45,030 nt of DNA, taken from the NCBI GenBank assembly GCA_964473045.1, contig CAYYMX010000002.1:1-45030 (forward strand), given 5' to 3'. The translations under genes were made by a program, and so were the position numbers. Every line of letters starts with the position of its first letter. Within the stretch, counting starts at the first letter, position 1. Below the pieces are notes generated by a model. That model made no database searches. It was not told the DNA's origin and saw only the letters and a program-made list of their open reading frames with translations. Below are positions 14,466 through 22,471 of the stretch, one piece after another. Source of the stretch: CAYYMX01 sp964473045 (lineage in GTDB: Bacteria > Pseudomonadota > Alphaproteobacteria > Methylaequorales > Methylaequoraceae).

Positions 14466-15891
14466 TCTTAATTCTCCTAATTATTGAAGATGTAGATTTT
14501 CCTTTTAAACATTTAATTAACACTACTTTTCCTCCCCAACTAACTACTTCTTTATGGCCAACAACCTGTTCCTTTTGATAATCATCGCCTTTAAAAATTA
14601 ATGCTGGTTTTATTTTATTGATTAGCTTAATAGGGGTTAATTCGTCAAAAATCACAATCATATCAATAAAGTTAAAATTGGACAAAATTTTTGCTCTTTC
14701 TTCATGTTTAATTATTGGTCTTTGTCTTCCTTTTAACTTTTTTACTGACCTATCACTATTTAGACCCAGAACAAGTAAGTCGCATTGACCCTTTGCTTTC
14801 TTCAAATAATCAATATGACCATCATGCAATAGGTCAAAACATCCATTAGTAAATCCTATTTTTTTTTCTTTATGATTATTATAAATCTCTTTGAAAGCTT
14901 CAATTGCCGTAAATATTTTTTTTTCATCATCTGTGTTTTTAATAATTTCATCTCTTGAAACACTTGCAGTTCCAAACTTTCCAACAGCAATACCAGCAGC
15001 TTTATTAGCTAATATTGCTGCCTTTTTTAAATCCTCTCCTTTTGCTATACTTACAGCAAGATATGCAACAACAGTATCCCCAGCTCCAGAAACATCAAAA
15101 ACCTCAAGTGCTTCAGACGACAAATTAAATTCATTACCATTATCAAATATTATGGTCATACCTTTTGAGCTTCTTGTAGTTAGTACAGCCGAAAAAGAAT
15201 AATCATCTATTAATCTCTTGGACAGCTTTTGTATTAAATTAGGTGTGTTTTCATAGATAGAAGGAGTACTTGTTGATACTAATAGCTCCTGAAAATTAGG
15301 AGTAATGACGTTAGCATTTTTATATAATTCAAATGAGTGCCTCTTAGGATCAACAAGAACAATCTTTTTTTTTTTTCTTGATATTTTTATAATTTCTTTC
15401 AGAAGCTTCTCAACTAGCATCCCCTTATTGTAATCAGAAATTACTACAACATTAAATTTGTCTATATGCTTTTTAAAAATTGTTAAAATTTTCGATTGTA
15501 TCTGCTTGTTAATCGGCGAAGTTATTTCTTGATCTACTCTAAGAATTTGTTGCTGGCCAGAAACAAACCTCTTTTTTTTTGTAGTAAACCTAGAGCTATC
15601 TTCTACAAAGTTAAATGTTAAACCTTTACATTCTCTAGAAAGTTTTTTTAAAATTTCTGCCTCATTATCTTTACCAACGATGGATAGGAGGTGACATTTT
15701 CCACCAGCAGTACAAATATTCCTCGCAACATTTCCTGAGCCACCAAGAACAAATTTATCACTCTCAATTTTTAAGATAGGTATTGGAGCTTCTGGAGAAA
15801 TTCTATTTACATTTCCCTTTGAATAGGAATCAAGAATCACATCTCCTACACACAAAATTTTCTCAACAATTCTATCCTTCTTGGAATTCAT
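14455..15891 (-). CDS. hldE: Bifunctional heptose-7-phosphate kinase / heptose-1-phosphate adenylyltransferase HldE
   Basis: A 478-residue fusion enzyme making ADP-heptose for lipopolysaccharide core. Residues about 8-320 are a PfkB-type kinase, with GGSGNVARN at 50-58 and catalytic GAGD at 269-272. Residues 345-478 are a nucleotidyltransferase with GFTNGCFDLLHDGH; the HxGH site is H356-H359. Length is normal for the fused form. It overlaps the UDP-glucuronate decarboxylase gene by 4 bp (ATGA) and the HAD gene by 11 bp. gmhA and hldD are not in the window. Confidence 0.96.
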   Translation of the reverse strand: MNSKKDRIVEKILCVGDVILDSYSKGNVNRISPEAPIPILKIESDKFVLGGSGNVARNICTAGGKCHLLSIVGKDNEAEILKKLSRECKGLTFNFVEDSSRFTTKKKRFVSGQQQILRVDQEITSPINKQIQSKILTIFKKHIDKFNVVVISDYNKGMLVEKLLKEIIKISRKKKKIVLVDPKRHSFELYKNANVITPNFQELLVSTSTPSIYENTPNLIQKLSKRLIDDYSFSAVLTTRSSKGMTIIFDNGNEFNLSSEALEVFDVSGAGDTVVAYLAVSIAKGEDLKKAAILANKAAGIAVGKFGTASVSRDEIIKNTDDEKKIFTAIEAFKEIYNNHKEKKIGFTNGCFDLLHDGHIDYLKKAKGQCDLLVLGLNSDRSVKKLKGRQRPIIKHEERAKILSNFNFIDMIVIFDELTPIKLINKIKPALIFKGDDYQKEQVVGHKEVVSWGGKVVLIKCLKGKSTSSIIRRIKNET

Positions 15892-16835
15892 AATTTTCTT
15901 CCTTTTTTCAACAAAGAATCAAAAAATTCTATTGTCTTTTTCAGACCCGTTTTTCGATCAAAAACTGGAGCCCAATTTAATTCATTCTTTGCGACAGCTA
16001 TATCAGGACATCTTTGCTTTGGGTCATCTTGAGGTAAATTCTTATAAACAATCTTGGACGAACTTCCTGTCATTTCAACAATCTCTTTTGCAAGTTTAGA
16101 AATTGCTATTTCTGAAGGATTACCTAAATTCATTGGTCCAGGAAAATTATCTTTATTCATCATTAAAAATATACCTTTAACAAGGTCGTCAACATAGCAG
16201 AATGATCTCGTCTGGCTTCCATCTCCATAAACAGTTATATCCTTATTTGTTAATGCTTGGATTATAAAATTGGATACTACTCGTCCATCATTAGGCTGCA
16301 TCCTTGGCCCATAGGTATTGAAAATTCTTATCACCTTAACATCTATTTTGTGTTGTCTTTGATAATCCCAAAAAATTGTTTCTGCACATCTTTTCCCCTC
16401 ATCATAACAAGCTCTAGGCCCATCGATACGGACAGCTCCACGATAATCCTCGGGCTGGGGGTGAATTTCTGGGTCTCCATAAATCTCAGATGTTGATGCC
16501 TGAATAATTCTAGCATTATTCCTTTTAGCCATGCCTAAAACGTTAATCGCCCCATGAACACACGTTTTTACAGTTTGGACTGGATCATTTTGATAATGAA
16601 TGGGTGATGCAGGACAAGCAAAATTATATATTTCATCAATCTCTAAGAATAAAGGAAATGTAATATCATGTTTTATTAATTTAAAATTTTTGTTGTCGAT
16701 AATTTTTTTCAGATTATCTTTGTTTCCTGTATAAAAATTATCACAGCATACAACTGAATGACCTTCATTAACAAGACCTTCACACAGATAAGATCCTATG
16801 AATCCTGCACCACCTGTAACTAAAATTTTTTTCAT
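15888..16835 (-). CDS. UDP-glucuronate decarboxylase (UDP-xylose synthase, extended SDR)
   Basis: A 315-residue extended short-chain dehydrogenase that converts UDP-glucuronate to UDP-xylose. NAD loop GGAGFIG at 8-14, ACPASPIHYQNDP around 73-85 (diagnostic for this family), Ser/Thr site QASTSEIYGD and Y144/K148 in CYDEGKR. GPRMQPNDGRVVSNFI is another typical block. It probably supplies a pentose nucleotide for lipopolysaccharide or other glycans. It overlaps both neighbours by 4 bp in the unit DUF2141-uxs-hldE-HAD. Confidence 0.95.
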   Translation of the reverse strand: MKKILVTGGAGFIGSYLCEGLVNEGHSVVCCDNFYTGNKDNLKKIIDNKNFKLIKHDITFPLFLEIDEIYNFACPASPIHYQNDPVQTVKTCVHGAINVLGMAKRNNARIIQASTSEIYGDPEIHPQPEDYRGAVRIDGPRACYDEGKRCAETIFWDYQRQHKIDVKVIRIFNTYGPRMQPNDGRVVSNFIIQALTNKDITVYGDGSQTRSFCYVDDLVKGIFLMMNKDNFPGPMNLGNPSEIAISKLAKEIVEMTGSSSKIVYKNLPQDDPKQRCPDIAVAKNELNWAPVFDRKTGLKKTIEFFDSLLKKGRKL

Positions 16836-17275
16836 CTTAATTTAATATTTATTTCAACAGTATCGCCTGCATCCAAAAAAAAGGATGCTTCTTTAAAATC
16901 TGGTGGACCTAGAAAAACTGCTGCATCATTACTAAAGCCATATTTCTCTTCAGGAAAAGACAAGAAAGTATCAAATTCATTGTTAGAGTTTTCATCGTGA
17001 TAAATTGCCATTGCATAATATCCTTCTTTAAGATTATCAATAATAACACCCTCTTGGGAAACTTTCGTAACTTCCTCAGTAAAACCCAATAGTTTTCCGT
17101 TCTGTTCAGGAAAAAAATCAGGTTTGTCATACAGTGCAAAATGAATTAATCCAATTCTTGAATCAAAATTATTTACTCTAACTATTAATTTTCCGGCATT
17201 CCCCACAGAATGAAAAAAAAAAAACAAAGTGAATAGAAAAAAAATTAAATTCATAATCTTTGGTATTTTATACAT
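16832..17275 (-). CDS. DUF2141 exported protein
   Basis: A 147-residue protein with an N-terminal signal peptide (hydrophobic run about 9-22, then NAG) followed by a DUF2141 beta-sandwich. Family features include LIVRVNNF, IHFALYDKPDFFP, DNLKEGYYAMAIYHDENSN and the motif EKYGFSNDA. The function is unknown; it is probably periplasmic. The ATG at 17254 (Met8) is an equally good start. First gene of the sugar unit; it diverges from the SYLF gene with 43 bp between. Confidence 0.85.
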   Translation of the reverse strand: MYKIPKIMNLIFFLFTLFFFFHSVGNAGKLIVRVNNFDSRIGLIHFALYDKPDFFPEQNGKLLGFTEEVTKVSQEGVIIDNLKEGYYAMAIYHDENSNNEFDTFLSFPEEKYGFSNDAAVFLGPPDFKEASFFLDAGDTVEINIKLR

Positions 17276-17318
17276 GAGATAATATAATAAAATTATAATG
17301 GTGATATACTAAATTAAA

Positions 17319-18011
17319 ATGAGAAAATTTTTTAATATTTTTTTTGTAATTCCAATTTTGTTTTTCGTTTTTTTTAGTTTCTCACAGTCTAGCGAGAAAG
17401 ATTTGGATTCTGAAGAAATCATCTTATCATCAGAAATAACTATAAAAACTCTGCTTAAAAACAGTGATCTACAAAACTTAAGAAAATACATTAAAAATTC
17501 GCGGGCAATTTTAATTTTCCCAGAAATCTATGAAGGGAGTTTTTTATTTGGCGCTAAGGGAGGAAGTGGACTGCTTCTTGTAAGAAAGAATGAAAACAAA
17601 TTCTCCGGACCTTTCTATTTCACTTTAGGAGGAATTAGTCTTGGTTTACAATTTGGATTGAAATCAGGAAGAGTTGTAATGACAATCATGACAAATCGAG
17701 GTTTGAAATCTATACTAAAAGAAAGAATTAAATTTGGGGTTGATGTTGATTATGCAGCTATAAACTTTGGCACAGGATATTCAGCAGAAAGCACAGTGAG
17801 ACTAGCAGATATTTATTCTTTTTCAGATAACTCAGGATTGTTTTTTGGAGGATCATTAGAAGGTTCATATTTGCAACCCAGAAATGACTTAAATTTTGCC
17901 ATACACAATAAACAATTTTTGTCGGATGAAATTTTAAAAACTAACACTTTAAATGATAAAGCAAAAAATCTAGCAAAATTAATTTCAGACATAAACGATG
18001 ATACAAAATAG
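17319..18011 (+). CDS. SYLF (Ysc84) lipid-binding domain protein, exported
   Basis: A 230-residue protein with a signal peptide (1-23, ending FSQSSEKD) and a SYLF/Ysc84 domain that binds lipids in other organisms. Markers: SRAILIFPEIYEGSFLFGAKGGSGLLL (61-87), GPFYFTLGGISLGLQFGLKSG, and a C-terminal segment with DVDYAAINFGTGYSAES and GLFFGGSLEGSYLQP. No lipobox Cys is seen, so it is probably periplasmic or membrane-attached. The next gene overlaps it by 14 bp. Confidence 0.9.
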   Translation: MRKFFNIFFVIPILFFVFFSFSQSSEKDLDSEEIILSSEITIKTLLKNSDLQNLRKYIKNSRAILIFPEIYEGSFLFGAKGGSGLLLVRKNENKFSGPFYFTLGGISLGLQFGLKSGRVVMTIMTNRGLKSILKERIKFGVDVDYAAINFGTGYSAESTVRLADIYSFSDNSGLFFGGSLEGSYLQPRNDLNFAIHNKQFLSDEILKTNTLNDKAKNLAKLISDINDDTK

Positions 18012-18726
18012 TGATAACAATACTGCTATTGTTATCTGTGGTCATGGTTCAAGAAACAAAAATTATTTAAAAAACTTTCTACATTTAAAAGATTTTTTAA
18101 GCTCTTTTTTCAAAAAATATAATTTTTTTCACTGTTTTATAGAAATTAATAGACCTTCTATAGAAGTTTGCCTGGAAAACTTAATTCATTATGAAAAAAT
18201 TATTTTTGTTCCATTCTTAATCTTTAGTGGACGACATTTTGAAGAAGATGTATTGAAAAAAATAAAAAAACACGAAAAAAAGATTGTTGTTTTAGAAAGA
18301 TTCAACCTAATAGAAGAAGTAGCAAAAATATATACTCCCATATTAAAAAAAAATATAAAAAGAAATATTAGAAATTTCTTAGTAACCTGTGGATCATTTA
18401 GTAAAAAACCATCTCTAGCTTTAGAGCTAAAAAATTATACCAATCGCATAGCACATGAACTGAAATTGGATAAATCAATGACATTTCTAACTGGTCAAGA
18501 ATTAGAAACTATAAAAAATATTAAAAATGAACTGAAAGAAAATGACTACCGTATTATTTTGCATCCAGTATTTTTGTTTAGAGGATACTTGTATCAAAAA
18601 GTTTCTAAAATATTTTTAAAGAATTTCAAAAAAAATCTAAAGATTTTAGATCCAATCACTCAACAAAAAGAATTTGTGATTTTGGCAAGGAAGAAATTAG
18701 TTTCTGCTCTGAATATCTCTAATTAA
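17998..18726 (+). CDS. CbiX-type sirohydrochlorin chelatase-like protein
   Basis: A 242-residue class II chelatase-like protein with two CbiX half-domains. Metal ligand candidates are H16 in CGHGSRN and H80 in FSGRHFEEDV; the second half has HPVFLFRGYLY. Relatives insert Co or Fe into sirohydrochlorin for cobalamin or siroheme. A gene with remote similarity to uroporphyrinogen III methyltransferase lies 580 bp downstream on the same strand, which fits a small tetrapyrrole function. Its start is inside the SYLF gene (14-bp overlap) and its 3' end overlaps the convergent ankyrin gene by 30 bp. Confidence 0.85.
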   Translation: MIQNSDNNTAIVICGHGSRNKNYLKNFLHLKDFLSSFFKKYNFFHCFIEINRPSIEVCLENLIHYEKIIFVPFLIFSGRHFEEDVLKKIKKHEKKIVVLERFNLIEEVAKIYTPILKKNIKRNIRNFLVTCGSFSKKPSLALELKNYTNRIAHELKLDKSMTFLTGQELETIKNIKNELKENDYRIILHPVFLFRGYLYQKVSKIFLKNFKKNLKILDPITQQKEFVILARKKLVSALNISN

Positions 18727-19269
18727 CTTTCGAATTTTTTTATTTCTAGATGACTTCGCATAATCAAAAATATTTTTACCACTAAAGTCTCCAATTTCTA
18801 TATTAAATTTTTTTTTGATAAGTATTTCTACTGCATTTACATTCATTCGTTCAATTGCAATCATTAGCGGAGTTCTCCCAACATCATCTTGAGAATTAAT
18901 ATTAGCCCCTGCTTCAAGAATGGTGTCAATAAGCATGTATCTATTATTTGTAATGTAAAATGATAATAAAGATTTTTTATTTGGAACTCTTTTTTTAATC
19001 TTGGCACCATGTTTAATTAATAAATCAAACATTTCCTCGTTATCATTTTTTAAAGCATATGCTAATGGAACTAAATTATCAGGATCAACAATATTTGCTG
19101 ACACTCCTTTTTCTAGCATTTCATTTGTCTTATCTAAATTTGATTTCTTAACTGCTGTAAATAACACAGCTTCTATAAAAATCTCACTATCGTCAAAAGC
19201 ATCTACAAAGCTGATTAATGAAGAAAAAATAAGAAAAAATAGAAAAAATCTATAAAATGCTTTATTCAT
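18697..19269 (-). CDS. Ankyrin-repeat protein with signal peptide
   Basis: About 190 residues from ATG 19269. A hydrophobic signal peptide (ending near SFVDAFDD) is followed by about four or five ankyrin repeats, for example NLVPLAYALKNDNEEMFDLLIKHGAK and GRTPLMIAIERMNVNAVEILIKKKF. Likely a periplasmic protein-binding scaffold. The frame can be extended by ten codons to 19299, but that extension is only the two 12-bp repeat copies, so I prefer the internal ATG. Confidence 0.85.
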   Translation of the reverse strand: MNKAFYRFFLFFLIFSSLISFVDAFDDSEIFIEAVLFTAVKKSNLDKTNEMLEKGVSANIVDPDNLVPLAYALKNDNEEMFDLLIKHGAKIKKRVPNKKSLLSFYITNNRYMLIDTILEAGANINSQDDVGRTPLMIAIERMNVNAVEILIKKKFNIEIGDFSGKNIFDYAKSSRNKKIRKLIRDIQSRN

Positions 19270-19274
19270 ATAAT

Positions 19275-19298
19275 TAATTATTAGCATAATTATTAGCA
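19275..19298. repeat. Two perfect tandem copies of a 12-bp repeat
   Basis: TAATTATTAGCA occurs twice in a row (19275-19286 and 19287-19298). It fills the 32-bp gap between the divergent ankyrin gene and the methylase-like gene. On the minus strand each copy contains ATG in frame with the ankyrin gene, so copy number changes would add or remove four codons and a start codon. It could also be a tandem operator. Confidence 0.6.
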
Positions 19299-19301
19299 AT
19301 A

Positions 19302-19979
19302 GTGCTTAAAAAGAAAAAGAAAAAAATAATTCTTATTGGGTCAAACCCTAATGATTTTTTAGACTGTACTCTTGAAGCAGTCGATATTTTAAGAATTTCA
19401 TATTGCGTTATAATTTCTAAAAAGTTCGATAAAAAATTCTTTAATTTTTTTAAAGAAAACTCGATAAAATACATTTTAGAAGAAAGTTTATCTGTCAAGA
19501 GAGGAACACATCTTTGGAAAAAAATCCTAGATTTGTTTTCAATTTATAAATCATTAGTGCATATAATTTCAGGTGATACATTTCTTTTCAGCAACTGCAA
19601 GGATGAAAAAAAATTTTTTGAAAAAAATCATGTTTTAGTAGAAAGATTTCCGGCGATAATTGAAATCACTAACATTTTGAACTCACAAAAAATCTTTCTA
19701 ACTAATAGAAAAAAAAACTCTTCCGTAACTTTTTTAAATAAATTTAATAAAAAAAGAATAATTGATCCATTGAAATCAAATAAATTTGAAAAGTTGATCT
19801 TTAAGGTTGAAAAAATAAAACAGATAGAAGATCTAATTTCAATAATTTCTAATAATTTTCAAAAAAGGAAATTAAAATTATTAATTGGAAAAAAAATTTT
19901 TAATCTTGATCTTGTCGTTCTAAAAAAAATAAATGAAAGAAAGATTCTTGATAACAATATATATGTAATAATTGAATAA
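19302..19979 (+). CDS. Degenerate tetrapyrrole methylase-like protein (SUMT/CobA related)
   Basis: A 225-residue protein whose first 140 residues follow the layout of uroporphyrinogen III C-methyltransferase: IILIGSNPND (9-18) in place of GAGPGD, then IISGDTFLFSN (88-98) in place of the GGDPFVFG loop, and ERFPAIIEITNIL (114-126) in place of the VPGISSA region. The invariant glycines and the Pro of the SAM-binding loop are mostly changed, so activity is doubtful. The C-terminal third is very Lys/Asn/Ile-rich and unrecognised. Its GTG start has no clear ribosome binding site. It sits near a CbiX-like chelatase and directly abuts SCO1 (TAAATG junction). The assignment is by pattern only. Confidence 0.5.
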   Translation: MLKKKKKKIILIGSNPNDFLDCTLEAVDILRISYCVIISKKFDKKFFNFFKENSIKYILEESLSVKRGTHLWKKILDLFSIYKSLVHIISGDTFLFSNCKDEKKFFEKNHVLVERFPAIIEITNILNSQKIFLTNRKKNSSVTFLNKFNKKRIIDPLKSNKFEKLIFKVEKIKQIEDLISIISNNFQKRKLKLLIGKKIFNLDLVVLKKINERKILDNNIYVIIE

Positions 19980-20564
19980 ATGCAGAAATACAAATCCATC
20001 TTCAAAAAAAATCTTTTTTTAATGATAATTGTTATCTTAATTATAACTATTGTTATTTTGGTAATAACAAAACTAAAAGAAAATAATAAAGGTTTGTCTA
20101 TTGGAGGAAATTTTATTTTGACAGATCAGGATGGAAATTTTTATGATTCCAGTAAAAATAATAAGAAAAAATTAATTTATTTTGGGTATACGTTTTGTCC
20201 TGATGTTTGTCCTTTTGATATATTAAAAATGTCAGAATTTGTTGAATCCAACCCTAAAGTTCTTTTTAAAGTTGAGCCACTCTTTATTACGATTGACCCC
20301 GAAAGGGACAACCCAAAAATATTAAAATCTTTTTTAGAAAACTTCAACTCTGCAATAATTGGTCTTACAGGAACATTAGAGGAAATAAGCAGCTTGCAAA
20401 AAAAATTCAGAATTTTTGTGAAAAAAAATAAAAAAAACTCGTCTGATCAAAACTATCTTGTTGATCATACAATTCTTTTCTTTCTTATTAATGGAAAAGG
20501 TGAATATATTTCGCACTTTCGCCCAAATGAACTCAATTTAAATATTCAGAAATATTTAAACTGA
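19980..20564 (+). CDS. SCO1/SenC family copper chaperone
   Basis: A 194-residue membrane-anchored thioredoxin-fold protein for assembly of the CuA site of cytochrome c oxidase. It has an N-terminal membrane anchor (about 12-30), Cu ligands C73 and C77 in FCPDVCP and H163 in DHTILFF, and the family block FITIDPERD. The ATG follows the preceding stop codon without a gap. It converges on the penicillin-binding protein gene with 2 bp between. No oxidase subunit genes are in the window. Confidence 0.95.
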   Translation: MQKYKSIFKKNLFLMIIVILIITIVILVITKLKENNKGLSIGGNFILTDQDGNFYDSSKNNKKKLIYFGYTFCPDVCPFDILKMSEFVESNPKVLFKVEPLFITIDPERDNPKILKSFLENFNSAIIGLTGTLEEISSLQKKFRIFVKKNKKNSSDQNYLVDHTILFFLINGKGEYISHFRPNELNLNIQKYLN

Positions 20565-20566
20565 CT

Positions 20567-22441
20567 TTAAAAAAAGTTTTCTAATATTTGCTCAAAAACA
20601 TTCCTTTTCTTTCTAATTTTCTTGCTCTTAGTGATTAGTTCGTCAATTTTTTTCCTATCAATCAACGCTTCATCAATAGATGGATAGTTATCAAGCCTTT
20701 TTGCAATTAGTCCAGTATGAGCTTTTTTCATAAAATCTTTCCAGAGCATTACAGGCGCAGTCCCCCCCGTAATGTTCTTCATTGGAGAGTCATTATCATT
20801 ACCAAACCAAACGCCTGCAACTATTTCTGAAGTAAACCCTATAAACCAAGCATCTCTTAATGATTGGCTTGTTCCAGTTTTTCCTGCAGCTGGTCTGTCT
20901 AATTTAGCTTTTCTTCCCGTACCATTTTCAATAGTTGATTGTAACATTTTTACCATTGTCTTTGTTGTTTTTGTATCTAATATACGGCCAGGACCTACTC
21001 CTTTTCTCATAAACAAAGTTTTTCCAGAAGTGTTTTCAATTGATCTAATGCCATGAACAAATACCCCATTCCCCCTATTTGCAATAACATCATAAGCTAC
21101 AGTCATTTCAAGCAAATTAACCTCTGAAGTACCTAATGCAACTGAAGGGGAATTAAGCAAAGGGCTTGTAATTCCCATGGATTTAGCCATTTTAATAACT
21201 TTTTCTCTGCCAACAATTTCCGATAATTTAACAGCTACAGTATTTATTGATTTTGAAAATGCTTTATCTAGAGTTACCTCGCCTATGAAATCTTTTTTAT
21301 AATTTTTAGGAGACCACCCATTTATATTAATCTCCGAATCAATCATTAAATCTTCCGGTAAAAAACCATTCTGAATACCAGCTAAATAAACAAAGATTTT
21401 AAAAGCTGAACCCGGTTGCCTTTGCGCTTGTGTCACTCTATTGAATTGAGAATCACCATAATCTCTCCCACCGATCATAGCTAAGACCGCTCCGTTATGA
21501 TTAAGTGCAACAATTGCAGATTGGTCTGCTGAAGGAAATTCTGGTGATACTATATTCATTGAGTCTTCAGCCATCTTTTGTAGTTTAATATCAAGAGTGG
21601 TTCTAATAATTAAATCCTCCTTGATTTCTCCTAAGTAAGATTTCACCCTAGGCAAGAGCCAATCAACAAAGTATCTCGTACTTTTTGGGGCCGAAGTAAA
21701 CTTTTCATATTTTTGATTGCTTTGTTTTGTATCAATTATTTTTTCTAGTGTTATAAGGCCATTCTTTGACATATTCTCCAGTACTTTACTGGTTCTAACT
21801 TTTGAAAGCTTATGATTTGCAATTGGATTATATTTCGATGGAGCTTTCAGCAAACTAGCAATAAGTGCGCATTCATACAAATTCAATTCTTCAACTTTTT
21901 TATTAAAATATTTTTCTGAAGCTGCCTGTACACCATATGTTCCAGATCCTAAATAAACTCGGTTGAGGTATATACTTAATATTTGCTCTTTCGAAAATCT
22001 CATTTCCAACCAAAAGCTCAATATCAATTCATGAAACTTTCTTGTAAATGATCTTTCCGGAGTTAAAAAAAGATTTTTAGCAAGTTGTTGCGTAATTGTA
22101 CTTCCACCCTGAACTATCTTTCCAGCGTTCACATTTACATATATTGCTCTCATAATACCCCTAAGATCAACTCCTGGATGATAAAAAAATCGTTTATCTT
22201 CAGTAACTATTACAGCGTCAATTAAGTTTTTTGGTAACTGATTAAATTGGATTGATTGACCATAAATATCACCATATGATGCAATTATTCTTCCCTCTTT
22301 ATCAAGAAAGGTTATACTTGGTTGTCTAGAAATTTGGATAGATTCTGTCTCTGGAAGATTTAAAAGAGACCAAATAACTGCTATACTAAAAAAAAGAACC
22401 AGCCAAATGAAAATAATTAACGACCACTTTAGAGTCCTCAC
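20567..22441 (-). CDS. mrcA: Class A penicillin-binding protein (PBP1A type)
   Basis: A 624-residue bifunctional peptidoglycan synthase: N-terminal membrane anchor (8-27), glycosyltransferase domain with catalytic E81 in TEDKRFFYHPG and GGSTITQQLAKN (112-123), and transpeptidase with S345-x-x-K348, S398-I-N400 and K521-T-G523. It is shorter than the 800-residue E. coli PBP1A because it lacks the inserted accessory region. The start is GTG 22441 with GGGAG about 7 bases upstream. It follows gyrB by 30 bp and is probably the last gene of the dnaA unit. Confidence 0.95.
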   Translation of the reverse strand: MRTLKWSLIIFIWLVLFFSIAVIWSLLNLPETESIQISRQPSITFLDKEGRIIASYGDIYGQSIQFNQLPKNLIDAVIVTEDKRFFYHPGVDLRGIMRAIYVNVNAGKIVQGGSTITQQLAKNLFLTPERSFTRKFHELILSFWLEMRFSKEQILSIYLNRVYLGSGTYGVQAASEKYFNKKVEELNLYECALIASLLKAPSKYNPIANHKLSKVRTSKVLENMSKNGLITLEKIIDTKQSNQKYEKFTSAPKSTRYFVDWLLPRVKSYLGEIKEDLIIRTTLDIKLQKMAEDSMNIVSPEFPSADQSAIVALNHNGAVLAMIGGRDYGDSQFNRVTQAQRQPGSAFKIFVYLAGIQNGFLPEDLMIDSEININGWSPKNYKKDFIGEVTLDKAFSKSINTVAVKLSEIVGREKVIKMAKSMGITSPLLNSPSVALGTSEVNLLEMTVAYDVIANRGNGVFVHGIRSIENTSGKTLFMRKGVGPGRILDTKTTKTMVKMLQSTIENGTGRKAKLDRPAAGKTGTSQSLRDAWFIGFTSEIVAGVWFGNDNDSPMKNITGGTAPVMLWKDFMKKAHTGLIAKRLDNYPSIDEALIDRKKIDELITKSKKIRKKRNVFEQILENFF

Positions 22442-22471
22442 ATCAATTCTCCCTAGTCCAAAAACACTTAA

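Noticed and set aside
14891..15202. 103-codon ORF antisense to hldE
   Set aside because: It is composed of reverse-complement codons of the kinase domain and has no independent support.
20772..21056. 94-codon ORF antisense to the penicillin-binding protein
   Set aside because: It mirrors the transpeptidase domain codons; no start signal or family match.
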